A DNA stretch of 64,000 nt, from the NCBI GenBank assembly GCA_022559845.1, contig CM040126.1, forward strand, positions 225,934,641-225,998,640. The letters are read 5' to 3'. Under the pieces are notes generated by a model. The model searched no databases and had not been told where the DNA came from. It saw nothing but the letters and a program-made list of their open reading frames with translations. Position numbers and translations under genes: made by a program. The DNA is from Amorphophallus konjac (lineage: Eukaryota > Streptophyta > Magnoliopsida > Alismatales > Araceae). This document shows positions 32,434-45,234 of the stretch, one piece after another (positions within the stretch are counted from its first letter, which is position 1; every line of letters begins with the position of its first letter).

Positions 32434-34005
32434 TTAGAATAATTCTGGATATTTCCTTCGCATAGATTCTTCAGTTTCCCATGTGGCTTCTTGCTCCAAG
32501 CATTTGTTCCATTGCACTTTTACCATGGGAATGGTCTTGTTTCTTAAGACTCGGACCTCTCGATCAAGAATCTTCATCGGCTTCTGTTCATAAGTGAGGT
32601 CCTTTTGAATCACTAAGTTACTATGATCAATGACGTGGAAAGGGTCGTGCACAGATTTCTTCAGCATGGAAATGTGGAACATATTGTGCACTTCCGACAG
32701 TTGTGGAGGCAAAGCAAGACGATAGGCTACCTCGCCAACTCTTTCCAATATTTCGAATGGACCAATGAATCTCGGTGTAAGCTTGCCTTTAACTCCGAAC
32801 CTTCTTATTCCTCGACCGGGTGAGACCTTGAGGTAAACATGGTCTCCAACTTGGAATTCTAATTCCCTTCTTCTATTGTCTGCATAAGATTTCTGTCTGG
32901 ATTGTGCTACTTTGAGTCTTTCTTGGATAAGTTCAACCTTTTCTGTTGTGTTTCTTACCATATCTGGCCCTAGTAGTTGCTTCTCGCCAACTTCATCCCA
33001 GCATATAGGAGATCGGCAACTCCTGCCGTACAAGGCTTCAAATGGAGCCATCTGTATACTGGCTTGATATCTATTGTTGTATGCAAACTCGGCTAGGGGC
33101 AAATGATCATGCCAACCTCCGCCAAAGTCAATAATGCAAGCTCGTAACATATCTTCAACTATTTGGTTTATTCTCTCGGTCTGACCATCGGTCTGGGGGT
33201 GGAAAGCAGTACTAAAATTGAGCTTCGTCCCCAACGAGTGTTGTAGACCCTTCCAGAAGTGAGAAGTGAAGCGAGGGTCTCGGTCAGACACGATTGATGT
33301 TGGGACTCCATGCAATCTCATGATCTCCTTGATATACAATGCGGCCAAAACATCAACCGACCATCGACTTTTAATTGGCAAGAAATGCGCTGACTTGGTC
33401 AGTCGGTCGATGATTACCCAAATACCATCATGTTCGCCCCTAGACTTAGGCAATCCCATGATGAAATCCATACCAATTCCTTCCCATTTCCATTTGGGAA
33501 TATCAATGGGGTGTAACTTTTCGGTGGGCCTTTGGTGTTCTGCTTTCACTTGTTGGCACGTGAGACAGCGAGACACAAAGTCCGCTACCTCCCTCTTCAT
33601 GTTCGGCCACCAGAAAGTCCTTTTTAAGTCTTTGTACATCTTAGTTGCTCCAGGATGAATGGTATACCTAGAGCAGTGAGCTTCATCTAGAATCTTCCTT
33701 TTCAACTCAGGACAGTCCGGGACACATGTCCTTTCCTGAAACATTAGTCTTCCATCAACTGCCAGCCTGAATTCGGTCCTTTGATCCAGTTTCTCCCTGA
33801 TTTCAATCATTCCAGGATCTTCATCTTGTAACTTTTTGATTTCGGATAGCAAGTCCGGATGCACACTCATGTGAGAGAGAGTAATACACCCATCTTTCTG
33901 GTCCGTGCTTATATTTAATCTGGAGAATTCCTCCAATAATTTCCATTCCCGTATCATATAGGTGGCCATAAGGGCTCTCGGCTTCCGACTTAAGGCATCA
34001 GCCAT
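32434..34005 (-). pseudogene. pol: Tekay integrase with chromodomain-like tail (Pol C-terminus)
   Basis: A 523-codon open stretch. It begins in the end of RNase H (ADALSRK), then has the HHCC zinc motif (H110, H117, C147, C150), the catalytic triad D180 (GMDF), D241 (VSDRD) and E277 (DGQTERIN) with the D,35E spacing, the PRFIGPFE segment near residue 400, and a tail (KILDREVRVLRN to ETEESMRRKYPELF) of the type found in chromoviruses. The integrase residues all look intact. It is joined upstream to RNase H through a 1-nt deletion near 34,040, so it cannot be made as part of Gag-Pol. The ATG shown by the open frame is an internal Met. Confidence 0.95.
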
Positions 34006-34586
34006 TGAATTCCCTTTACCGGGGTGATACTGAATAGTGAATCAAAGTCCTTTAAATACTCCAGCCATCGACATTGCCTCATATTAAGCTCCTTCTGAGA
34101 GAATAGATATTTGAGGCTCTTATGATCGGAGAATATTGTGAATTGTTCTCCGTAAAGATAGTGTCTCCAGATCTTTAGTGCAAATACTACCGCGGCCAAC
34201 TCCAAGTCATGCACCGGGTAGTTTTCCTCATGCTTCTTCAACTGTCTAGAAGAGTACGCAATAACTCTTCCCTGTTGCATTAACACACAACCGAGGCCAA
34301 TACCGGAAGCATCAGTATATACCTCATACTTCTCTCCTTCAATAGGAAGGGCCAAGACTAGAGCAGTGGTCAAATGGTCCTTCAACGTTTGGAAACTTTG
34401 TTCACATTCCTCATTCCACTCATATGGCACTTCCTTGCGAGTCAGCCTGGTGAGTGGTACTGCAATCTTCGAGAAGTTTTTAATAAAATGCCAGTAATAA
34501 CCAGCAAGACCAAGGAAACTCCTGATTTCTGTTGCATTAGTCGGTTGTTCCCAATTCTTCACCGCTTCGACTTTTACGGGGTCCAC
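33990..34586 (-). pseudogene. pol: Tekay RNase H and connection domain
   Basis: The frame opens in the RT connection ([12 protein letters not shown]) and runs through RNase H with the acidic residues in VYTDASG, LELAAV and FSDHKSL. Near 34,040 one T is missing in a GATTTCAC-type context, so the ending reads SITPVKG where the next frame has HPGKGNSM. Its start is fused to the RT frame by a deletion of roughly 130 bp at about 34,590. Confidence 0.9.
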
Positions 34587-35212
34587 TGAGATTCTATCCT
34601 CAAATGTACTTCATGCTCCTCTTCAGACTTTGAATATATCAGGATATCATCGATAAAAACCACAATAAATTTGTCCAGATGCGGTCTAAAGATGGAATTC
34701 ATAAGCTGCATAAAAGCTGCAGGGGCATTTGTTAGTCCAAAAGACATAACAGTAAATTCATAATGCCCGTACCTACTTCGGAATGCAGTTTTGTGAATAT
34801 CCTCGTCCTTGATCCTCAGTTGGTGATAACCCGATCGAAGATCAATTTTTGAGAAATACTTTGCTCCAGAAAACTGATCGAAGAGTTCATCAATCCTTGG
34901 CAGCAGGTATTTATTCTTGATAGTGAGGTGGTTCAGCTGCCGATAATCGATGCACAGTCTCATCGATCCATCCTTCTTCTTGACGAACAACACTGTTGCT
35001 CCCCATGGGGAAGTACTTGGTCTGATAAACCCTTTCTTCAGTAGCTCCATAAGATGTTCTTTCAATTCCTTTAATTCTGCGGGGGACATTCTGTAGGGTG
35101 CTTTGGAAACAGGTCCGACACCTGGAACAAGGTCTATAGTGAATGAGACTTCTCTCTCTGGTGGCAAGCCAGGCAAGTCTTCGGGAAAAACATCGGGAAA
35201 GTCCCGAACCAC
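34574..35212 (-). pseudogene. pol: Tekay reverse transcriptase (C-terminal palm deleted)
   Basis: It carries RT motifs [11 protein letters not shown] (catalytic Asp about residue 124), SFGLTNAPA and FIDD at 186-189. After EEEHEVHLR the normal continuation is missing and the sequence jumps to DPVKVEAV in another frame, so about 40 residues of the thumb/connection are lost. The same frame continues upstream without a break, apart from one TGA at 35,279-35,281, into the protease. Confidence 0.9.
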
Positions 35213-35278
35213 TTGAATGTCTTCTAGTCTAGCTACCTTAGCCTCTGTGGCAGTTACAAATGCTAAGAATGCCTCGCA

Positions 35279-35766
35279 TCATTTGTTGATGAGTTTGTGG
35301 GCTCGAAGAGCAGAGATGACTGGTGATCTCTTCCGGGGAGTAATGTAAGTTAACTCCGGGTAATCCACAAAAGTTACCTTTCCATTTCGGCAGTCTACCG
35401 TTGCCCGATGGGTGGACAGCCAATCCGCCCCTAAAATTACATCATACTCCTTCAAGTCTAAACATATTAAATCTGCAGGTAAGTTGTGACCTTTAACTAT
35501 AACCTTGCAGTTTGGGTAATGGAAAGTGACATCAGACTCATTCCCTAACGGGGTAGAAATTACCAAGTCTATCCATTCGGGTTCCATAGAGAATGAAGCA
35601 GCAAATTTCTTTGAAACAAACGAATGTGTGGCGCCAGTATCAAACAGTACTTGAGCAGATTTAGAGTAGACAGTCAAAATACCTTCCACCAACCCACCCT
35701 CGGTTGGTTCCGTTTCTTGGAGAGCTTGTAACCGTCCTTGCTTCCTTGCCGGACGCTTCTCTTCCT
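35279..35766 (-). pseudogene. pol: Tekay aspartic protease segment
   Basis: The catalytic LFDTGATHSF motif lies near 35,620-35,650. The open frame extends to 35,857, but codons above 35,766 belong to the LINE tail. The frame ends at a TGA (35,279) followed in frame by CEAFLAF and the RT, so the stop is a simple nonsense change. Confidence 0.9.
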
Positions 35767-35944
35767 CTTTTTTTTTATAAAGCCAGTCATCTAGGAAGAG
35801 AATAGGGAGAGTGCACCCCCATCCAAAGGACGGGAATGTTCTCACTCCACCAATCACCTACTAGATGCTCATTTTATTGCTATCAGAATGTGGTTACATC
35901 ATCAATAGAGGATAGAACCTCTTGTATGTGAAATGAAGAAACTC

Positions 35945-36433
35945 CTATACAAGCTTAATGCGGATGTTTGGCAAACCCCAAGCATCAGCTAAAACATACC
36001 CCTTGGCCAGCAATGGCAACTCCCGAATACAAGAAAATACATAACTACTACCCTTAGCAACTGCATAATTAGCTAATGCATCTACCACTTGGTTAGCCTC
36101 TCTATAGGAATGAACAATAGGGCAGTTAAATGTTGGAAACAATTGAAGAAGATCCTGCCACCAGGGAAGAAGAGTCGACGGGGGGTCTCTTTTAGAAGCC
36201 AGCATATCAATTAAAGCCATTGAATCAGTATATATCACAGCCAAAGAGATGCCATGAACTTTAGCCAGCCTTAAACCATCCAACAAAGCACGACCTTCTG
36301 CAGCCATATTTGTTCCAGAGCCATAGAAGAAAGCAAAACCCATGAAGAGCTTCCCATTTTTGTCTCTGAAACAGCCACCCCCTTTTGCTAAACCTGGGTT
36401 CCCCTTACTTGCACCATCCACATTTAAAGCCAA
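35945..36433 (-). pseudogene. LINE ORF2 C-terminal RNase H domain
   Basis: A 162-codon open stretch with the RNase H acidic set: D6 (NVDGASKGNPG), E46 (AAEGRALL), D70 (IYTDSMAL) and D118 (REANQVVDALA). The GASKGNPG form is typical of the RNase H found in plant L1 elements. It is separated from the upstream ORF2 by a broken stretch of about 225 bp. Confidence 0.9.
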
Positions 36434-36658
36434 ACCTTCAGCAGGAGCAACCCATCGAACACTTAGGACATTTGGGTAGGAATGGTTGATAGCAATGCCA
36501 AATTCCTGTAGGATTCCCAGATAACCTGTGTTGACCCCTTGCTTAAATTTTATCTTGCTGACAGCATATGCAACCTCTGCAATTATATGATCTGCAGTGT
36601 TGAAAAAACTAAGATATTTGCCTTCATATCTTACTCTGCATCTGTATTTCCCGGTCTC

Positions 36659-37330
36659 CTAGATTATCAGGATGATAAGCAATAGGGATATAAATGCTTT
36701 TGGTTTATGAAGAGCAGCCTTATTTATAGCAGACTTCAGCCTACTTGTTATATTGCTAAGTTCCAGACAGCTAGCATTGATCAGGGATCCAAATCTACTC
36801 CAAAGAAAAGTAGCTATGTCACTATTAACAAATAGGTGGTCCATATCTTCAGTATTCTGGACAGAAGAGCAGTAGTTGCAGCAGGAGGCCAGACTTATTC
36901 CACTCTTCTGAATTAAAGTATCAACAGGAACAGCTTGGCACAAAACTTTCCAACAAAATATAGAAGCTCGGGGAGAGAGGAAATTCTGCCAAAGATTTCT
37001 AAACTTTGCATCCAGCCGAGGAGTTTGATTTCTGCATATGCTGAACGCAGTTTTAAAACTAAATTTACCTGTGCTTGAAAGCGTCCAAACAGGGATGTCT
37101 TCCCCTCTATGTAAAGCCATCGCTTGAAGTTGGTCTTTCAGTTGCTGGTCTTCAACTTTATCCCAAACTGGGTGTAGGCGATTGGCTAGAGCCTCTTGAA
37201 CAGAGCAATTTAAGGAGTCTGAGTCAGTCTGCAGAGAAAAAAGATTAGCCAGGGATGTGTCTTTGCACCAGCAATCCTTGAGAAAATTTGTGTTGGCCCC
37301 GTCCTGGATAATCATTCTAGAGCCTGCCAT
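36659..37330 (-). pseudogene. LINE ORF2 region between RT and RNase H, with zf-RVT-like motif
   Basis: Contains FWQNFLSPRASIFCWKVL and a C-x3-C type cluster followed by DMDHLFVNSDIATFLW, the pattern of the zinc-binding reverse-transcriptase region found after plant L1 RTs. It is out of frame with both neighbours. At 37,331-37,500 the sequence between this and the RT has several in-frame TAG/TAA codons. Confidence 0.85.
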
Positions 37331-37494
37331 GTAGATGGTTTTAGCCTTCTCAAAGTCTTGTTTCTTAATCCCTGCTAAGAAAGGAACTTTACATTCTGAA
37401 ATATGCCGACCATTTAGGTATTTGCTTCTACAAACATAGCCCAGGGGGAATTACTATTTATAGCCTGCCAAATCAATTTCACCTAAAAGCATTG

Positions 37495-39517
37495 CTAAAT
37501 TTCCTTCAAGCTTCTGATTCCATAACCTCCTTCTTCTATCGGACAGCAGATTCTTTCCCATGAAACCCAATGCTTCCTGTGGGAATTTTCATAGCCCTGC
37601 CAGAAAAAATTAGAGCAGATACTTCCAATCTGTTTTAGGATAGTGTATGGGATTGATGCTGCATTTGCTGTGTATACTGGAATAGCAGATAAAACTGTCC
37701 TAATTAGAACCAGTCTGCCTGCCTGTGATAACATCTTGCTTTGCCAACCAGCCAATCTGATATTAATTTTATCAATGAGATACTTGAAGTGAGAAGTATT
37801 CACACGACCCTTAAAGAGAGGAATGCCAAGGTAAGTGATGCTGCCATTCCTTAAGCAGTATCCTGTCAATTGAGTTATCCGAGCAATAGAACACTGAGGC
37901 ATTTTCTTAGCAGTTAGGAAATAGCTTTTGTGAGCATTAATGCATTGACCGGATGCAGCTTGATATCTCCCCAGGAACAACATTAACTGCTTTATAGAGG
38001 CCATACCACCATTAATGAATATCAAAGAGTCATCAGCATAAAGTAAATGGGTTATGGGCTGAACCCTTCTAGAGAGATGAAAATATTTACATCGACCAGA
38101 TAGGAAAAGCTGTGCAAGGCCCCTACTCATGACCTCTTCAGCAATAATGAATAAAGAAGGAGCAAGGGGATCTCCTTGACGAACACCTCTGGTAGACTTA
38201 AAGTAACCTTTGATTTGACCATTGAAGGAGATAGAAAACCAGCAGTTTACCAGTAATTGAGAAATCAAAGAAATAAATCTGCTGTAGAAACCAAAGCTTC
38301 TAAGGACCTTGAACAGAAAATCCCATTCCAAACGATCATAAGCTTTAGCCATATCAAGTTGCATGATTATATTATGACCCCGCACAGGCTTATCAGTATC
38401 TATAATCATCTCCTTGGCCATCAGAAAATTGTCAGCAAGGTGTCTGCCATACACAAATCCACTTTGCTCCTTTGAAATAATCATTGGAAGAATTGGACTC
38501 AACCTCTCACATATGATTTTTGAAACAATTTTATAAGTAAAATTGCACAAACTAATTGGCCTGAAATCAGCATATGTAGTGGGACTTTTCTTCTTAGGGA
38601 CTAGGCAGATAATAGTAGAAGTGATGCCTTGAGGTAGTCCCCACCCTTGGAAGAAGCTTTGGACAGCTTTAACCACCTCATCTGCAACTATATCCCAGCA
38701 ATGGGAGAAAAATCCCCCAGAGAATCCATCTGGGCCAGGGGAGCTGTTTCCAGATAAAGAAAATGTAGCTTTCTTCACCTCATCTGCTGAAGGAATTAAA
38801 CACAAAGAAGAATTCTGCTCATTATTAATCAAAGGAGGAATTGCTTCAAAAATTCTATCTTCAATTGTATGAGGTTCAGAGGACAGAAGGGACTTAAAGA
38901 AGTCCACTGCACCATCAGCTAGAACAATTTGATCATCCACCCACTCCTCATTAATTTTTAACTTGTGAATGAAGTTCCTCTGCCTTTTAACTTGAGTGTA
39001 ATGGTGGAAAAATTGGGTGTTACGATCACCACAAGAGATCCATTCCACCCTAGACTTTTGATACCAATACATCTCTTCTCTGAATAGAATAAGACGCAAA
39101 TCAGCATTAGCTTTCTGCATCTGAATTCGGTTGTTCACAGATGGATCAGAATCAAAATTTATTTGAGCCTGTGTAACAAAAGCCTCAGCTCTGCTCTTAG
39201 CCTGAAATATGTTGCCAAAGATTTCTTTGTTCCATTTTTGTAAGTCAGCCTTCAAACATTTTAATTTGTACTGAAGAGTAACAAAAGGGTGAACATCTGT
39301 ATGTGAATATTTATTCCAACTATCTTTTACAAAGTGTAAGAAATTCTCATGAGAGTGCCACATATGTTGATACATAAATTTCCCAGGAGAATATTGAGTG
39401 GACTTCATAGTCATCAATAACGTGGCATGATCTGAAGGGCCACGGACTAAATGTTTAACTGAAAGAGAATTAGGTGAGCTAACCAAGTATGAGTTAAGTA
39501 AAATCCTGTCCAATCGA
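37495..39517 (-). pseudogene. LINE ORF2: endonuclease remnant and reverse transcriptase
   Basis: 672 open codons. RT motifs: FRPISLCN near 318, the A motif MQLDMAKAYDRLEW about 384-397, the B motif GVRQGDPLAPSLF 443-455, and YADD 492-495. The C-terminal part (LAGWQSKMLSQAGR) is the usual L1 thumb region. The frame ends at a TAG after GIRSLKEI, and similar coding sequence continues past it, so the stop is a mutation. The missing N-terminal endonuclease makes the copy immobile by itself. Confidence 0.95.
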
Positions 39518-39529
39518 GCTTCTCTTCCT

Positions 39530-40454
39530 TTGTCTCAGGCTCACTTTGCTCGTTCATCATTGGACAGTCGGGAATACGGTGTTCTTTACTCCCACAACGA
39601 AGGCACGCTCCGAGCCTTCTCCAGCATTATACAGCCTGATGACCCGGTTTGTCGCAATATTTACAATTCTCCTTTGGCGGTGTCGTGATGGAGAAAGGTT
39701 TTTTATTAGCCTTTTTGAATTTCTTCACCTTGGAGGGTTCGCCTCCATTATTGGTCCGCTTTTTGAAAGACGGTTTAAAAGTGTTGGGGCTTGTGACATT
39801 CTCCCTTTTATCCTTACCATGGATTTTGTCAGATAGTTCCGTGGCGTCTTCTAGCAACTGGGTACGACGCACCATCTCTGAGTACACTTGAATATCCAAG
39901 GGAGCGAGCTGGGTGATATACTGGGGTCGTAACCCATTCAAGAACCTTCTTGCCTTCATCTTTTCAGTGCAAACTAAATGTGGTGCATATCTAGATAACC
40001 GGGAGAACTGGGCTTCATAGTCAGCTACCGACAGGGATCATTGCTTCAAGGCAGCAAATTCCACGGCCTTCTTCTCCTGAACACGGTTAGAGAAATATTT
40101 GCTATTGAAGTGCTCGACAAATTCGGCCCATGAAACATGATCTTCAAGAAGGGTGGCCTCGACGGACTCCCACCAAGCACGGGCGTCCCATTCCAGTTGG
40201 AACGTCGCCAGAAGCACCTTTTCACCATCCGCGCATTGTATGACGTGGAAGATTCGCTCGATCTCCTTTATCCAGTTCTCCGCATCCTCAGGATTTGATG
40301 AACCTGAGAATCTCGGAGGGTTGAGATTTCTAAAACTCCGATGGAGGTCGCCAGCTCCATGATGTGCCCCACCTTGAGCCACCTGTTGCAAGGCCTGGGT
40401 CAAGCCTTGAACAGTTCGTTGGATCTCACGCCATTGTGCGCGTTCAGTAGCCAT
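39530..40454 (-). pseudogene. gag: Tekay Gag with two CCHC knuckles, two nonsense codons
   Basis: The ATG at 40,452-40,454 starts MATERAQWREIQ. The matrix/capsid-like part includes PPRFSGSSNPEDAENW and a run of W/F-rich helices. A TGA at 40,038-40,040 interrupts between ALKQ and SLSVADYEAQF. The C-terminus has two zinc knuckles; the first (CKYCDKPGH) is cut by TAA at 39,627-39,629 just before its last Cys, and the second (CLRCGSKEHRIPDC) follows in the same frame. The coding sequence then runs into the LINE insertion at 39,529 and resumes in the protease at 35,766. Confidence 0.9.
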
Positions 40455-40603
40455 AGTCCTACAAGGAGTGAACCTTAATTAGTTTCATGTTGAAATTTGT
40501 AGTCGGATGCCCTACAAGGACTTATACCCACGGCACTACCCATCTTCACAGTTTAGGGATAGACCTATCCTTGGACTTGGGTTTCCTAGGACTTGAAATC
40601 CTA

Positions 40604-40616
40604 GGCTCTGATACCA
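40604..40616 (-). other. primer-binding site of the Tekay element
   Basis: Sense TGGTATCAGAGCC, 7 nt after the 5' LTR end, matching initiator tRNA-Met. Confidence 0.9.
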
Positions 40617-40623
40617 CAAAAAC

Positions 40624-43600
40624 TGTCACGCCCCGAGCGCGGAAGGAACCCGGGAGAACGTGACGAGTTTATATCAATCATGTCAATCAGAGCAAGTAGA
40701 ATTTTGACATCAAAATAGAGTGCGCAATAAGATAAGAATTTAAAATAAGACCAAATACTGATACCCTTGACAACGACTTAAATCCAATAAACAATGTCAC
40801 AACTCCAGGACTTAACAAGTCTAAATAGGCCCACAAGCCTTAATTATTACAATTCTTGCAATGACATAAGTTCCAATAACAAGACTCCAAGAATAAACTA
40901 GGGACGACATGACACGATAGAGTGCAATAGCATGACGCTTGTAGGTTCTACGCTCATCACTCTTGCTCCTGCCCATCCGAGTCCGAGTCAGGGTCTGCAT
41001 TACCTGAAAAGTTGGGGAAAAGAACTTGATGAGCGAACGCTCAGTAGGAATTATATCTCAAGAACTAGCAACTAGTTTAAGTAATTACCTTTTTCAAATA
41101 AAAATGCAAGTCTAGCACGTCAATCATGTAAAAATGAAGTGCTATGCAATTGAACATGATAACGAGAGGAAATAACTATTGATCCAAGATAGGGAAACTT
41201 CAAGTATTCAAGATTTCAAGTATTTGAACGAGTACCAAGTATATCAATAAAGTCTTTCATGTCATGAGATAATGGCTATTAGCAAGCAAGTACTTTGCCC
41301 ATTCCGGGCCACGCAAGTCATGTCAAGTCAATCAAGTCTAGCACGTGAGAGAGAGAGAGATGTATATTGGAGTGTCGTAGATTCAAGCAAGTACTTTGGT
41401 GCAATGCCACACCGTGATCAATATAACTCCCATGGGCACAAGTACTTTCGGTTGCTCCTCCTAGGACCAGATCGGGCCCTATATGCGCAGGCATTGATCA
41501 TGTGTTTTGACATCCACTTTTGTGTATAGCCAATATGGAATGAAAAAGTTTATGGATATTCAAGATAGATCTTGAGAGAATAGAGTTCAAAAATATGAAC
41601 TTGATGTAGAAGAACGATAATAATGGTATAAACACGCGTATCATAAAACTGGGTGGAATTGGTTCCCCAATCGGGTACCATATCAAGTAAGTGCCCATAC
41701 GTAGATGGTCACCCCTTTTTATATAGAATTGAGGTCCACAAGAACAGCATATTAATGGCATGATGTCCTCATCCCATTAAGAATATTCCGATGATATCCA
41801 CATAGCATATCATGAGGGCCGGTATACCATGTTTCTATAGAGTGACACGGCAAAAAAGTGTAATAGGTTTTTATGGTACAACCTGCTCAGTCGGCCTTGA
41901 GGGAATCCAAGGCTCGAGGAGTCTTACGGAGGTCTCCATGACTAACTTGCTAGTCCAAAGGAACGGAATGTCTAATGGAGAGCTTGTATGTCACCGAGAA
42001 TTGAGTGGTAATCGATAAAACATCGTGGAACGTGGGACTATACTCACGGAATGGAATATAGTCCCTATATATACATATATATTTATATAAAACCCTCGGT
42101 TAACAGTAAACAGCATAATATATGTACACAAGAAATTAACGTCTTAACACAAGTCACTACTTAGTAAATTAACGCCCTTCTCGAGGTCATTATTTTGACA
42201 TTTGACGACTTCTGTAACCGTCGTCCATTTAAATTTCTATTTTTGCTGAGATGTTCTTTATTATGTAATTTTGGTTAAACGCGCCCTAGCCAGGGGCTTC
42301 TCTTTCATAAAAGACGACCTACTGAGGGTCGTTAATTCACAATGTTTTTCCAAGGATATGAATAGTAACGAACTTTCATGATAAATAATTTGCAGGGAAC
42401 AATTATATGGATAGGACGAGAAAAATACCAGGATTTCAAATCTATGATCATGCATTAAATTAGATTTATGGTTTCATAGATATTCAATTTCTAACATAAG
42501 TAATTACTAATTATCTAAAATTGACGCCTCCTCTGTCGGGCGTCAGTTCTTGAATTAGCGCCCTGGTCAGGGTCGCCTCTTACATATTTCACAGAAAACT
42601 TCATAAAATGCAGTAAAACGATGTGCATGAAATACATATATTATCATCATGTTATTAAGACGGTTTGGGCTACAATTCTTGAGAAAACCTACCTTTTGAT
42701 GTGTAGAATGTGGTACAGGAAGAAGAATTTGATGCTTTTACGGTACTCTGTTTTAAACAGAGCAGCCGCCGGACGAAGAAGATCTTGAAGGAGGAAGAGG
42801 AAGATGCTCCGCCTTTCACGTTGCAGTGAACAGGAAGAAGAGGAAGAAGCCTTGGCTCCTTCTTGCTGTCAACACGACCGCAGGAGGAGGTTGAGGATGA
42901 AGAGCTTCTGTCGCTTCCTCACGTCCGTAGCAACAGAAGAAAGACGAAGAGGATGGAGCCTCTTCTTGCACGTCATCACAGCAAGGGGATGTTGAACGAA
43001 GTAGCAGTAGGGAATCCTTCGGATGGCAACAGCAAGGTTTGCCCGTTCGACGAGGAGGCTTATTTATACGAAAGGAGAACCTTAGGAGGGGTCGAATGTC
43101 ATCTAATGCAAGGCTTGAAACCTTCCATACGTTGCTCCGTGATCTACTCACCCTTCCTTATCCACAGCCGCTTGCCATATGAAGTTGTAAAAACCCTAGA
43201 CTCCCCATGCAAGGCGTCGACGTGATTAGACATTAAAGGGAAACCTAACACCAGCCATGCCTCGACCGAGCATGGTTTTCCTTATTTAACTCTCAGGGAA
43301 AAGACGTCTGAGATAAGGGTGTTTTCACATTAAGTAGCGCCTTAAAAGAGGGCATCTTTTTATTAAGTAGCGCCTTAACCTAGGTCGTCTCTTAATTTTT
43401 CTATGCTTTATTTCCAATTTCCTTTGTACGAATTAGCACCCATGCTAAAAGCGTTATTTTCTTTTCTATATTTAGCCGTTAATTTTCTTGGTATGAATTA
43501 GCGCCCATATACACGGGCGTTACTATTCTAAATAGCGCCCAAGTGAAGGGCGTCTCTTTCTTCCGAATTTTCTCGAGATAAATTAGCGCCTTAATGAAAG

Positions 43601-43775
43601 GCGTTATTTCATTTTGGCCCATTTATATCTTTTGAACGCAAAGCCCATTATCAGTTTGGGTTATTTTCTATTTATCAAATTTTTATTTTATTTAATTCCT
43701 GACCAAATTTACACAAATAGATTTTCATTATTTGAAAATCTATCTTATTCTTTTAAAATTTTCAGGGGTGCTACA
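40624..43775 (-). repeat. right (5') LTR of the Tekay element
   Basis: Nearly identical to the left LTR; the differences I noticed are mostly transitions, several at CpG sites (for example GACGCC at about 42,524 against GACACC at about 31,104). TATA box on the minus strand at 43,061-43,070. Palindrome blocks at 42,168-42,590 and 43,300-43,610. Confidence 0.95.
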
Positions 43776-43780
43776 CCCAA

Positions 43781-44979
43781 TCTCACAAAGTCGGGAGTTG
43801 TCGAACCAATACATGGAAACTCTGGCTACATAGCCAGGACACATCATGACATCTCAGTCGTGCATGCTCGTCCTCAGAGACAAAAGCCCAACACTAGACC
43901 ACACAGTCTAGAAGCCACCAACATATACACGACCTCACTATCGTGTACTCTACACAAACCACGAATCATGTGTTGTGTTACAGAAGTACCTCCTCACTAG
44001 AGGAAAAGCCAGATGTGTCCACTGACGTCTTACACTGCGCCTCAGGTATCTCCCACTCGCCTCGAACGCGGTAACTGAGATACCGAACAAGAACCAAGGA
44101 ACAACAGTAACGAGTGACTAGTCAGACTCACGCCCATCGACGTTGGTCCAACGCCCCTGACCACGTGTGCACACACAAGCTCAATGTCTTGAGACAGGCC
44201 TCTAGCTAGTTCCCCCCCCGTCGGACTCTAACGGCTAGACAAAGGGGCCCACGACAACCAGCCTAAAAACTATCTCTATTGGGAACTCGCCCCGCCACCA
44301 CTCCCAGGTGGGCCGACACACGAAAGTGTCGTCAGGCTACAACTAGTGGACGCTCACTAGACATAGAGACTCAAAACATGAAGTACAAACAGGTCACGCA
44401 CATACCCATCGCACGTACCCCTGAACATAAGGCAGCATACAACTGCCAGACTCAGGACAGCCAACTAGACCTGCTAACACAACGATCCTTGAGTCACGAG
44501 ACTCGGGTCAAGATCCTCGCACAAAGCGGTAATAAGCTGCCAAATAGCCTAGTCCCTAAGTCAAGAACCATAGTAAAACACATTATGGAAGCGGCACAGA
44601 AAAGTCGGATCCATAATAGCAATGAAAGTCCTTAGCCCCAAGGCCACTCAACGGACTCACAATTCCGCGTAACACAAAACACAGAACATGAGGGATCACC
44701 AAAGCCCTCAAATCACATAGGTATGCAAATCGAGGTAACACGATATCTCCGAGCGTCCAAAGCATAGTCTCGATCCCCATGGGATAATCGAGACACTCAC
44801 AAGGTCACGTGTCAACCACTAGATCACAACCGGGTTGACCGGAAACCATAATGATTCTCGAAACCACACGGCACACGACTTGATATTATGGCACTTTCAG
44901 ACATCCTATATCACGGTCACGGCCCTCATAGGACGTCCAAGACATCCACTGAACAATGGGCTAACCAAGGGGTCGAAGC
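43781..44979 (-). repeat. right LTR of element X, second piece
   Basis: Continues the X LTR from the Tekay insertion (matches left LTR about 13,890-15,085). It ends at the E insertion, whose target duplication GAAGC occupies 44,975-44,979. Confidence 0.85.
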
Positions 44980-45175
44980 TGTTAGGGTGCTAGGCCCGGA
45001 TACAGAGGGGGGTGAATGTATCCTGCTATGTACAATGGCCAAATAAAAACTTGGATGCTAGAGATAGACACAGAATAGAACCAATTCGATTCAACTCAAA
45101 TACAAACACTTGGAGCGCGCCTATCCAAGCATCTAGCGGAAGCAGATCAAGCAATTAAATCACTGCTCAATAGAT

Positions 45176-45234
45176 TTTTAGGTGGTTCGGTCCTCCAGAC
45201 CTACATCCACCCCTCACTCCCAACCGGAGTGAGG
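45176..45234 (-). promoter_or_regulatory. conserved two-hairpin LTR module (element E)
   Basis: GGTGG 45,181-45,185 pairs with CCACC around GGTC/GACC; CCTCACTCC 45,212-45,220 pairs with GGAGTGAGG 45,226-45,234 (9 bp, loop CAACC). The stem 1 sequence differs from C at several positions with matching changes in both arms. Confidence 0.6.

Larger units (their letters stand above)
35767..39517 (-). mobile_element. 5'-truncated L1-type LINE inserted between Tekay gag and protease
   Basis: A 12-bp target duplication GCTTCTCTTCCT flanks it (35,755-35,766 and 39,518-39,529). The 3' end carries a short A tail (plus-strand T run, 35,768-35,776). The 5' end is cut inside the endonuclease: only the last endonuclease residues (RLDRILLNS and PSDHATL) remain. 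RT, a cysteine/histidine region and RNase H follow. Truncation and target duplication are the marks of target-primed reverse transcription. Confidence 0.95.
29204..43775 (-). mobile_element. full-length Ty3/gypsy Tekay/Del-type element with a nested LINE
   Basis: Two LTRs of 3,151 and 3,152 bp (29,204-32,354 and 40,624-43,775) and an exact CCCAA target duplication (29,199-29,203 and 43,776-43,780). On the minus strand the order is 5' LTR, PBS, gag, protease, RT, RNase H, integrase, chromodomain-like tail, polypurine tract, 3' LTR: the gypsy gene order. The gag-pol frame is broken by nonsense codons, a deletion, a 1-nt shift and the LINE, so it is no longer autonomous. It is inserted in the right LTR of element X. 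Confidence 0.95.

Noticed and set aside
39546..39891. Plus-strand ORFs over the Tekay gag
   Set aside because: Antisense shadows of the gag zinc-knuckle region.
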